The translations under genes and the position numbers were made by a program. From Syngnathus acus (lineage: Eukaryota; Chordata; Actinopteri; Syngnathiformes; Syngnathidae), in the NCBI RefSeq assembly GCF_901709675.1, contig NC_051088.1, forward strand, positions 17,722,693-17,786,692: 64,000 nucleotides of DNA, written 5' to 3'. Of this stretch, positions 1-11,500 are shown in pieces. The notes beneath the pieces were generated by a model, which worked only from the letters and a program-made list of their open reading frames with translations, did no database searches and had not been told where the DNA came from. Position 1 is the stretch's first letter, and every line of letters starts with the position of its first letter.

Positions 1-131
1 AGATTTCTTTTTTTTTTTTTCTTTTTCCTCTCTTTAAAATAATACAGCCTTGACAGTGTCAACTAAATGGAAGGAACATTAGCAATTTAAGCAGCATTTT
101 TTAAAAATGTTGTCTTCTACCTTGTCTGCAG

Positions 132-235
132 ATCTGGAAGCATTTGCAAAAGCAATGGAGACAGAAACAAAGTCCGAGCAGGACGGAGACTCCAAAGACA
201 AAAAGGATGACGATGAGGACATGAGCTTGGATTAA
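132..235 (+). CDS. adrm1: adrm1 (Rpn13), last coding exon, partial gene
   Basis: C-terminal end of the 19S proteasome ubiquitin receptor ADRM1/Rpn13. The exon follows a CTGCAG acceptor, begins with the last two bases of an Asp codon and runs 34 codons to TAA. The peptide opens DLEAFAKAME, continues with a Lys/Asp/Glu-rich stretch and ends DEDMSLD. The end of vertebrate ADRM1, as I remember it, has the same AFAKAM helix, KDKKD run and EDMSLD terminus. In the family, the N-terminal Pru domain binds ubiquitin and the proteasome, and the C-terminal DEUBAD region recruits the deubiquitinase UCHL5; this exon is the end of that region and the acidic tail. All upstream exons lie left of the window. 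Identity rests on a short peptide but the ending is distinctive. Confidence 0.85.
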
Positions 236-299
236 AAAAATGATACCTCTGTATTTATTTAGCTGATGGTATTAGAGTATTAGCTTCTTCAATACATTC

Positions 300-305
300 A
301 ATAAA
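300..305 (+). terminator. adrm1: adrm1 poly(A) signal AATAAA
   Basis: A canonical AATAAA sits 65 bases after the adrm1 stop codon, giving a 3' UTR of only about 90 bases. Confidence 0.7.
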
Positions 306-1130
306 GATACTTACAAGGACTACAATCAGCATTCTACCTTTATCCTACCCACAAAGCATAAAAACACTGCCTGACCAGCAGCACAGGGGGGCGGGGTTGG
401 TGGTAGTGAACGAGTCAACCTACAAATTCTTTTGGTGGCATGTGCTAAGACATCCACAAAGTATTTTATGAAGCCTTTATCGAAGTGTTATTTGTTGTAA
501 TCCAATGGTGTCAGTAATGATTTATGAAGCCTTGCTGTTTCCTCAAGTGCTTTGTGTGCTTGTGTGATTAATGAACAGATGTAATTGATACACGCAGAAT
601 TTGCCTGTTAGTTGGCACTTTGCTATTACCTGTGACCAATATGATGGTTTAGTCATGGTCTGCAAAAAAAAATATATCCTTGTGAATTTACCAGTTAATC
701 TACAGTATATTCCCACTAGGGCTGTCACAAATATTTTTAGAAATGATTATCCTATCGATAAATATTACTTGGATTATTCTGTAATGGTTGTTCAATGATA
801 GTTTACTTAAAAACCAACAACCGCTATGGTTGTGACCAAAACAAGATTCTCTCACAATTGAAATGAGTAGGGCACTGAAGCTTGGTCATCAGTTAACCCA
901 CTGCTTCTCTGCATCAAGAGGAGCCATATGAGGTGGCTCAGGCAATTTCATCAGGATGTCCTGCCTAGTGTGCGGTTCTGCCATATATTTACATATATAT
1001 CACTCCCTTTATCTGTCTCTCTCTTTGCGTGTATATGCTATTCAGAGATAGGAGTGGAGGTGGCTTGCACCAATGTTCAAATCACATTACAGCATGACAA
1101 AGCATTGTACTGATGATGGCACGTTGCAAT
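306..1130. other. intergenic adrm1-dock3
   Basis: No gene is visible. Around 716-800 the sequence (CTAGGGCTGTCAC, then an ATCGATAA-type stretch) resembles a decayed fish hAT-type element. The rest is unremarkable AT-rich DNA. Confidence 0.4.
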
Positions 1131-1700
1131 GACTCAACTGGGAGGTAACCCCCCCCATACACACATGAGCCTGGCATGTACCACCCCAGGGGGCCGTGGA
1201 GTGGGCGGTGCATCTTGGCCTACGCACACTGGCAGCGGGGAGGCAGGGCAGGCAAGCGGGAGGAGGAACTGCAGTTTGTGAGAGAGGAAGGAGGGAGAGA
1301 CAGCACATTCGCCTCCGCTTGACACATCGGTGTTGACAAAACGAGTCACGTGACGCGCACGAAGATGGCGCATCTTACGCTACGTTGCAGCCTCCTCTCG
1401 ATTCCTCTTGCGCCAAATCGGACCTATCTACGCTGCGACCTCGACGCAAATTAACATCTCATTTTTATCCCCTCTCGTCTCATCCGTGGACTGCAGAAGA
1501 CTGCTTTTCTTTCTTTAGAAAAAGGCTACCGGATGAGTAGATTTTGAAAGCTACCTGCGCTTGACTTGAAATGCGGCTGGAATAACACCTTTGTGGAGAC
1601 TGCGAAGCGCGTGCACGTGTGCGCGTCCCCCAGCTGGTCACGGAGACTGCATCAGATTGGCGATACACGCCGGGAAATAATGATAATAATATTTAAAGAC
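1130..1700 (+). promoter_or_regulatory. dock3: putative dock3 promoter, CpG-rich
   Basis: GC content and CpG density rise sharply against the AT-rich surroundings. The segment contains GTCACGTGAC (1345-1354, a perfect E-box palindrome of the USF/TFE type) and AAGATGGCG (1362-1370, a YY1 core often found at transcription starts). It lies 180-750 bases before the dock3 start codon. No TATA box is evident. The exact transcription start cannot be read from the sequence. Confidence 0.5.
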
Positions 1701-1881
1701 CAAAAGCAGTGATTTTTGATGCTCCTTTCTCCCGGCCACCATTACTGCGCACACCAACGTCAGAATTCCAGTGGAGTCATGTAGTACGAACAACATCCTC
1801 CTCGTCCACTTCATCTCATTTTTTTTTTTCAAGCCGACATCATCTGATTTCATCGAAACAATGTGGCACAAATAACCAAAT

Positions 1882-1918
1882 ATGTGGATCCCTACCGAAG
1901 AGGAGAAAATCGGAGTTG
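1882..1918 (+). CDS. dock3: dock3 exon 1 (coding part)
   Basis: Residues 1-12 plus one base. The ATG has A at -3. MWIPTEEEK is the family N-terminus, which fixes the start; an ATGTGG 21 bases upstream in the same frame is closed by TAA. Donor GTGAGT. Confidence 0.92.
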
Positions 1919-2483
1919 GTGAGTCAACTGCATCTTTTATTGTTCATTATAGCAACGTTTGTTGTTCTCTATTAGTGTCGGAATAAGGTAAACCCAAGTC
2001 ACTCAGTCCATTTTAATCTGTTCTGATCAAGAAACACATTACACCCAATGAAAAACAACATCCACTTCTTATGGCTGCATAGCAGGGAGGAAGGGAGGGC
2101 GGCCGGGTTGATGAGATTGCGTGGGATGATGCAGCCTCCAGCCCGAACCACCACCTCAGAGATGAGATCTCAGTGTGCTCAGGTGTTGATGGAATGAATC
2201 ACACCTATACCCGCCGCGCGGTTTGTTGGAAATGCGTCAACTTGGCATTTTCTACAGCGTTCTAAGTGGAGGGTGATGGAGCTAGGGGGGTGGGGGGTGG
2301 ATTGGCGTTGCAACAACCACCAGGGGGCACTCGGACCCCAACAGGTGCAAGCGGGGTCCACCTGTGGACTTCTCTGCATGGGGGGGCTTGGCGCACATAC
2401 ACATGTGTGAGAGAAAATAAGGACGCACGCACGCACGCACGCACACAAACACACACACACACGAATATAGCGAGAGACAGAGC

Positions 2484-2550
<67 letters not shown>

Positions 2551-5500
2551 GGATGGATGGATGGATGGATGGATGGATGGATGGATGGATGGATTGATTG
2601 ATATACGTCCACCCACACCCACCAACGCATGCAAACTTTGTTTGAGCTCAATTATAACTACAGTTGAAGTACATAAATAAATTGTCTTTCATATTTTTTT
2701 GTGCTTCATTTCCTTTTATTTTAGTGGAACCCTAACCTGCAAAGACCAAAACACTTATGCGGAATAAATCAGATTTTTATTATTGTAAAACAGATTAACA
2801 TATTGCTTGTGTTTTTAAAAAAAAAAAATGCATGGAAAGGGGACCTTTAAAAACCAATTGCATATTAAATGTAAATTGCAATATTGAGGGAAAAAAATAG
2901 CAATTTGATTATTTTTCAAAATGTTTCAAACCTAAACTTAACATAACAGCCTTGAATTGCGCCCGCACAGACTTTTTATGTTGAACTTTTTCCACTGAAA
3001 CAAGGCCGTGAATCAGATGGCTGCATACAGTTCGTGGCTCTGCGCATGTGGTTCACGTGCCCGGTTATGTCATTGCACATTAAGTAATCAAGTCGACTAA
3101 TGGTGCTAGGTCACCACTATTCGTAATGGGCATTTCTAGGATCTCATGTGATCCTGTGGCAGCTGCCGGGAAACTCAAAACATCAAGTGACCGATGACAA
3201 ACGAGGCCTCGGTTTTTGTGGAATATGTCATTGGTTCATTCCACGTTGCCGCATAACACTGGAAACCTCGTGCCACTTTGCAGGTATTGTCGGCGTTCAT
3301 AGCAATCTTAAAGTTAGTTGGCAAGTTAGAAAAGAATACTTTATTCTATTTTATTTATTATCTATTTGTTAAGAGTGCATTTGGTACAGTTGGTAGAGCA
3401 ATGCGTCGCTAAATGTGGGTTCGAGGATTCGCTCGTTGTGATGTTAGAAACTTGTATTTATTCAGGGTGGTTCATAAACTGTGTCAATTTTATTCCATAT
3501 TTGCACGACCATATTTCCACTACACACTTACTGCTAAAACTGGCAAGCTGTCACCCCTGAAATTTAACAACTGGGTCTTGCGCTTTGTTTTGCATTTCTG
3601 AAATACAAAACATCCGAATGTGTGGGCTAAATATTGCTGACGATTACTAAATACCCACGTATGCGAAGATAGCAAATTTTTGGGTGACTTGTTTCTTTTG
3701 TTCAGACCGAACAATTGTGATTTTTACTTTTTTTGCCTTGACCTATAGGTGCACGAGCATGTGATGCCTTGCGAAATGAATCACTCCTCAACACATTTGG
3801 CTGAAATGCTTCAAGTGTGTTAAGAAGCTTCATCTCGCCATCACTACTCACGACTAATTTTCCGCTTTGACTGATGTAAATAATTCGTTTCGTGCACTTG
3901 CAGGGGTAGGCAAGTCCGGTCCTTGGGAGCTGCTGTCCTGCCTGTTTTAAAAGTATCCCGCCTCAACACACCTGATTCAAATGATCAGCTCTGTAGAAGT
4001 TTGCTAATGACCCTGATCATTTGAATCAGGTCCTAGGACCCAGCTCCCTAGGACCTGACTTACCTACCCCTGGTTTAGTCCAATCTGAACATTTGAACTG
4101 TATGTAAAGTCATTCTTAAGTTAAACAGACTTTCACATTTCTGGCATTGCTTGAATACAAACGGAGCAGACGAGGACAGTGGAATGAACGGAACCAAGAA
4201 AGAAATCAGTTGGTTTCAAAACTGCACTTTGGATGAAGACGTTGTAGGTAATGTCTTGTCAAATCAAATGTTCTCAAACCACAACATTCCATTTCTAAGC
4301 TGGAAAAGTGTTCAATGTTGTTCGTGTAACTTTTTGATGATATCTCACCTTTCTCTGTATTCCTCCCTCGAGGGCTTTTGTACATTCAGGTAGGAGTGTG
4401 CCTCATCGGTCCCTCAAACAAGGTCGTTCAGCCACACGTGTTAGTATATTTTCACGAGTAAGAGCTGGAAAGCATTTTCGTGGCTCTCTCCTCTGATATA
4501 TGCAATAGAAAACAAATGGTAAACTTGCTCGATTCATGGATGAAGTGGCATACATAAAGAATATCAGTGTAAAATAATAGTAAATTAATGGCAGCGGAGA
4601 TGCCATTTCGATATTCAAGTAGCTGCACATTCACGACTCCGACATGCCGGGATTCCAACAGCACACACTTTTTTACAAGCCCATCTGTAACATGCCTGTC
4701 AAACTGTAAATAAGTGTTTGGTTGAAATGGCCCTTTTTGAGGTATTGATTATTCATAACTGTTTTTTCCATCTTTAGGTTTAGACTGTCTCGCCAAAACA
4801 GCGCGCCCACGATCCCTGTGGTTAATTTTAATGCAAGGCCATTTCTTAAGAAAGGGTATTTGTACGTATTCAGTGTCAAGCAGTGAAGATGGAAATGTGA
4901 TGCCTAGCTTCACTGCTTGACACAAAATACCATTTCATTATTTTTCTTACTCAAGCATTAATTTACATGAGGGGGATGAAGATCAACGGGAAATGAGTTA
5001 TCTGTTGTTTTTGTTAATTGACTGATTTGTCTGTTAATTTACAGGCTATGGATAAATATTTAAGAGCATTTAGAAGAACAATATTTAGTATATCAATACA
5101 GCACGTGGTTTCTTTAGGCAGTACTGTGGAACACAAAACTGAAATGTGTTCTCAGAGAAGGCCAACATGCACCCACGAGGGTCCCGTGAGTTCGAATGCT
5201 TACTAAATGTGACACGAAGAGATTTCCAACTTCCATTAATGTTGTTGTTTGCTAATGCGTCTCAGTTGCACGCTTGCTGAAAACTATGACGCACCTGGTG
5301 CAATATTCGCCTCAATTACCTGCAATCATCTCATAAAAGGCCCACTACAACACTGGGGTGTTTTCGTCACTAATGGATTTGTATACCCAAAAGCAAACAA
5401 AACACACGCTTGCATACACACTACTGTTGATTCTATTGAAGTAAGCCTCTTTCTTGCGTCCAAGCAAGTTTCGAAATCACACGTCGTCCATTTTCGTAAG

Positions 5501-8500
5501 ACTTTCATTTTACTGTTTTTTTCTTGTTGCTCGACATTTGATGGCTAAAATTGAAACATTTAGCAGGGATGTAGCCAGAATTGTTTTTTTGGGGTGGCCA
5601 ATGTGACACAACACCTCAGTGAGGGGTGGCCGGGCATGCGTGTCTCATTCTTTATCAAGTCAAGTCAAGTTTATTTGTATAGCCCTAAATCACAAGCAGT
5701 CTAAAAGGGCTTCACATACACAAAACAAATTGACAATTATTCTCAAAGCATCCCCTAATCTTAAACTCCCAAGAGGGCAAGGAAAAACTCAAAAAAACCC
5801 TACTAGGGGAAAAATGAGAAACCTTGAGAAGGGACCACAGATGGGAGGATCCCCCTTTCAGGATCACCACGCTGTAATGGATGCAGAGAGGGCACATAAA
5901 ATACATAATGTAAAAAAAAAAAAGTGGATGTCCAATTCAAAGCGAAGAGCTGCAGGAGGTGCCCTCGATTATCATACCGTCCTGTTATCAGCTATATTTT
6001 GGGACCTCGGAGACTTGACACTGATCGTCTCCCTGCAAAATACTGAATAACATTCACTTGTATCTTTCAAATGTATCTTTCTTATTTATTTGCCTGACAG
6101 GAATTGCATACCTGATTTACTCTCTGATTAGCTGAATGTCATCACCTACTGAGAGGGCTCTATTTTATTATGCACCATTTTCTTGCTGCTAAAAGAAGAA
6201 ATAGCAATAGAATCAGACTTTGAATCAATGTATCAACGCAGTGTCAAAGACTGGCGTTCAAATGACACTTTTTCGTCTCTTGGCAATTGAGACAGCGAAA
6301 CCAATTTGATTTCCATCGGACCAATTCATAACTCTACATCCCTCTACACATTGAGCAGGTCAAGAATACTACATTTACTTGGATACACATCCCTGTAAAA
6401 TGAAAATGAATGTCAAGCCTAGTGTGGGCATATACAGCATATAATTGTAAATATTTTTGGGGGGTTTAATACCTAATACCTATACCTAATCTAATATAGA
6501 AAGTATTTCGAGCACAACAGGTTTTGTGCTGAGGGCGATAGAATGTCATCCTCTTCAATCCTGCTTTTTCAGGCACGTAACCCCGCACAATGACGAGGGA
6601 ATTATTAATGACTGTATTTGATCATTAACATTTAAATATAATGCAATAGAATTCCTATTATTGGACCAGATTTCTGGTTTAGTAATTGAATGCTGGTTAA
6701 ACGCAACAGGATGGTCTGAACTAAATATTTCAATGCTACGCACATACACGTGACCATGCAACTCAACCCAACGCAGCCTGCACCAACATTGTGTCATGTA
6801 TTAAAAGCAATGTGGATTTGCTAACATTCTGCACTCCCAGCATCCTTTATTCAGCATGTTTTGCATGGGACCTTTAGTGGTCATGTTTAGAGGATATGCT
6901 AATGCATTGCAGCCTTAGACACGGTGAAAGCATGCATGTTTGCACAGCGTGTGAGTTTTCTGAGGTAGGACTCTGAAAACATGAATTTTTTATCCTTCTC
7001 TAACATGACAACTTCGCCCCCATTGATTTTCATCTTTTTCAATCAAACAAATTTGGGCATTCTTAAGGTTTTATTCTTATTTCTTTGAAAACATCACATG
7101 CAGTACTGGTATGTTGGTTTCGGCTCCATAGTGGTGCAAAGCAACTGTTTGCTTGCCATTTTAAAATACAGTGCCCTCATCCTCGAAGCAGTTACAGTGA
7201 AAAGAGTGCTGCAGTTTGTCGCTGGTCTGTTGCCATAGTAACCCTCACAGAGGAACTGAGCACCCGTTACTCTGAAACAAGCAGCAGATCCGAGCCAGAG
7301 CCCCTCCTTATTTTCCTCCCCCTCACTGGGTCCCATGGCTAGTTCATTAGCATAATGATTCACAGCAAGCGGACCTTCAAGGGCCACCATTTGTGGGTTT
7401 TTAACATTGTCAACGGAGTGCTGTCATTATTAAACAAGTTTGTTTTCACTGAAGCCTGGCTTCTGTACATAGCGTGCCTCCTTTTGCTTCTTTAATGTGG
7501 CACTCGTTCCCTAAAGAAAAAACATGTCCTTAATTTGGGTTGAGTCAATTGTGTGTACGGTCAAATACTGTCTCATGTTGCACATTACAATCAGGTGACA
7601 CAGAAGACGTATGCAAATGCATATTAGTGACCGATATTTTACCAAGGCCGATACCTGTACCGATTATTAGTGGTTGAGTCGGCCGATATTTTAAGCCAAT
7701 ATTCGTTTGCAGTAATAAGGAACATTTTGGCACTTTTTAAATTTGAATTCATTTAAATGCCAAAAGGGCGTATGTTTATTAAACAAAAGTTTTTCAAATT
7801 TACAATGTTTTCTTTCTTTCTTCTTTTGTTAAAACAACAAAAACAAAACAAATGACATCTTTATAAAAAAGAAATAAAAATATTTTAAAAAATCAGGATC
7901 TGTCTTGGCGAGCCAAACTACAACAAATTTTCTCTTGATTAGTTTGAAAACTAATTCTGCCTTTACAAAGTTAACTGAAAGTGAAAGTATCTAAATGTAA
8001 ATATATATTTATATAGTTTAACAACTTGTGGTAGCAAGGATTCTGTCATTCAAAACTAATATGCAGCATTACTTATATACTTAATATGAAAAAAGCACAA
8101 TAGCCATAGGAGAAACTATTAATGTAATCCCTGACCCAGTTTTAAACTGATCACTTATCGGCCGTTGGATTAATAAAAAAGGCTGATTCCAATAATCAGC
8201 AAAATGCCAAATATCGGCCCAGATAATCGGCTCAGACATAATCGGTCCATTCACCTTTTTCTCCAGTCCCATGAGCCTTTGCGTGAATTATGGGTGTGAC
8301 TTATTAACCGGGAGTTTCTTTTACGGGAATAAATATCAACTCAACAAATGTAACATCTGTAGGAAGCAAAAGCCGTTGTAACAAGCTGCCACTTCCGGTA
8401 TCTTTCAGGAACTTGGGCCCAACTGTTTCTGCATCAGAGCCCTCAGAAAAAAGTGGATAAAGTCGTTTGGCAACCCTCCCTGTGTGGGCTCCAATCCGCC

Positions 8501-11500
8501 AGTTCGAATTAGCTAAATATTGCTCACATTACAGGCTGCTTAAAGATTAATTAGTTATTAAAATGACAACCCACATAGGAGGTGAGGTGTGTGTGTGGAG
8601 TGGGGGGTAATGCTTGCCTAAACTCTTCAAAGTATTTATTTATTGAGACCCTGTAAAGTCAAATCAAAGATTTACTTCTAAATAGACTAAGCATGTTTGA
8701 CGATAAATGCTGAAAAGACGACAAACTCGGTTGTACTCAGTTGTGGTGAAACCTAAAACACTATTTTAATTTTGCTAAATTTTATTTATTTTTTGGGTTT
8801 CCCCTATCCACTATAAAACCTGAGTCTAAAAAAAACCCCCAAATGTCACAATTCACAATCAATAACTTTGAAAGGACTTCATTGCTTAGGCAAACCAGTC
8901 ACTGCCACTGAGTGGAGGACAGGTCAGGTGGGACTCGATGCTCCTCTAATGGTTCATTGTGTCTTTTTCAATCCCCCTTCTCAGATCAGCGCAAGCACCC
9001 TTGTACTGAGCTCTGTCACCTGACCTGAACGAAGCGTTGTGGGCTCATTCCTCTTGTCTCAACTGTTGTTTTGTTCTCTTCATTTGTGTACAGTTATCTG
9101 CAACTTCCGGTCACCGATATGTCAGGCCCTGGTCCTGGAGATTGGGGAGACGGTCCAGATTCTGGAGAAGAGTGAAGGTATGGTCTTTCCTAAACAATGG
9201 CTAAACTATTGTTTTTGATTATACTGTAAATAATAAAAAAAATCAACACATTAACAGAATCCAAAAACTTTGGATTCTTCACATTATAAAACATTTGCCC
9301 ACGTGCTTCTGGGAGACTTTGTGTACCGTTTGTCACCCTACAGTCTAGACAAGTGCGGGTATGGTAGATTCTTTACATAAAGGACACAAGCAGTAGTCGC
9401 CAGGATTTCCTGCAGCTGTATTGTTGCTGTTGTCATCTTCACAGCCTCTATCCCTACTTTTCTTCTCACCAAGTCATATTTGAAAAGCTAAACTTAATCA
9501 ATATCACATTAAATGATGATGGCTGGAGTGTTTTTAGGGGTATTGCTATCCTATATCTTTAGAATCGATTATTCCATCAATTAATCGAGTAATCGGATAA
9601 ACATTTGCTGTGATTTAATAACACGTGAAAGATACAATTGTTGCTTTTGATGTCCTTTAGGTTGGTACAGAGGCTTTTCGACCAAGAAGCCTTCGATCAA
9701 GGTAATGTAGTGTTATGATGGTACAGTTAGTCTTCTTGCAAAAACCGCTTTATACATAAGCCATTTCATAGCCATTTAAACCTAAATGATGAAGCCCAAA
9801 TTTTGCTTAATTCATCATTTTCTGCAGTGACTTTTGCGCAATGTCTTAGCTTTGATCAGAGCCAAATCCGAAAGATTTTATACAGGGAACTCAATTCCGA
9901 CATCGTATTTTATTTCCCCATAGAAGCTCCTTTTTATGGAACATCATTATTAAAACTGAGAACCAATGAAGCAGACCAACAGAGTGGACTGAAATCACTA
10001 TACTGCACTGCAGAAAATGCCCAAACCACACGATAGTGTTTTCGACAGATATAGTACAGCACAATAGAATGGAAACATGAATAACAAGTTGACGGTTGTC
10101 TTGGAAAAGAGAGTTGGGTGCTTTTCAGGCATATCCACATTGCTTTTAACATGGTCTAAAGTATTATGGGATGCAACTGAGCTTTTTTTGAAAGCCAGCA
10201 CAAGAGCTATCCATTTCCTGTGAATGTGCTGTAGGTGTTCGTGACTGCACGTGGTCCCTTATCCAGCCAGTCCCATCAGCTATTTACAGTTCTTACCAAC
10301 AACCCACCATTTTGTTTTGCGCTCCGCTGCCCACACTGGTTCGCCCCCATATACTCTCTGAGTGCTCACAGACTTAATTTCACTCGTGGTGGCTAATTGT
10401 TCACATCTGGCAGATTGGAAAGACGAGCTGCACAAGTGACATTTGGCACCGGCTTTTACCGTCCCAAGCTCTCTGTGCTATCTTCTGCTTTATTACCACT
10501 TGAAATTGACAGGGAGCCTTATGAAAGGTTTCTAAATGGTTGATTAACAGTTTGTTGTGGCGTAATAAACTGCTACAACGCATGACATTAGAGCGAGAGG
10601 GATCCCCTGATTGACATGTAGCTCTGCTGCATGATATTATTTGTACTTTTACCTATTTAATAAATAATGGCATGTTTTATATTTAACAGTAATTCTTTTT
10701 TCTCTATTATAAATGGTCTCAATTTATAGCGATCATAGGAACTGAGATTTAACAAGAATGCCACTCTCTTTGGAACTGTTCTGTAATTTATAAGAGTTTA
10801 CTTTTATTTAAAACCAATTTGATGAGTAGCTACATGGTTTTAATAAATTTAAAAAAATCCCCGCTAGATTTCTTTGTTAAACATATCACTTTTTTTCTGT
10901 ATGGAAAGAAAGTGTGTTTAAGTTTTGATGTGGTTACAGTGTACCCTGTACAATATTCACGATTATTAGGGCCAGACCGATTAATCGGCCATACAATTTA
11001 ACTGGCTGATACTAGCTCTATCAACATCAACAAAAAAAAAATCAGGCTATTTTGGCAGAATGTTTAATTCTTATTTTTTTTTAAACGCAGCATAACAAAG
11101 TCCAAAATTATGACATTTAAACATTCTCAACCCAAAAAAAACGGCAATAAAAAGCAGCGGATTTCTTCCCTCTTGTAAAGTCAAACAAATACCAAAGGTC
11201 AAATGTTCTCCATGTAATCATGTCTTTATTGGTGCAAACGTTAAGAGACCAAAAAAATAAGTTATTTAACTTCTTATCTTTTTTTTTTTTAGTCCGATCC
11301 TGATTGTCACTATACATTCCCTATACATTTTATGCTTGGAACATGATATAATACTGTATAACGTGTATGCGTTTAAAGCATATGGGAGAGGTCATTAACC
11401 CAATCCTGTCAGTGTGTAACATCTCTGTACCTGTGTCTGTCCTCAGGGTATTTTCCCAGTCAGCTACGTTCACTTGAAGAAATCTACAGTGACCAACAGA

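Larger units (their letters stand above)
1919..9093 (+). other. dock3 intron 1 (7.2 kb)
   Basis: Largest dock3 intron. It holds a CTCF-like site, microsatellites (2423-2594), a tRNA-like SINE fragment, a hAT-type MITE (3901-4072), a perfect hairpin (4873-4923), a dispersed fish repeat (5655-5905), an RFX X-box (7229-7243) and a diverged inverted-repeat element (7629-8246). No exon was recognised in it. Confidence 0.85.

Noticed and set aside
2179-2651. Two minus-strand open frames of 129-151 codons
   Set aside because: Translations of the GATA/GGAT microsatellite (SIYL, SIHP repeats).
3366-3445. Possible tRNA gene
   Set aside because: A and B box-like words are present but no acceptor stem or anticodon arm can be drawn.
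5619-6050. 143-codon open frame
   Set aside because: Lies across a dispersed fish repeat.
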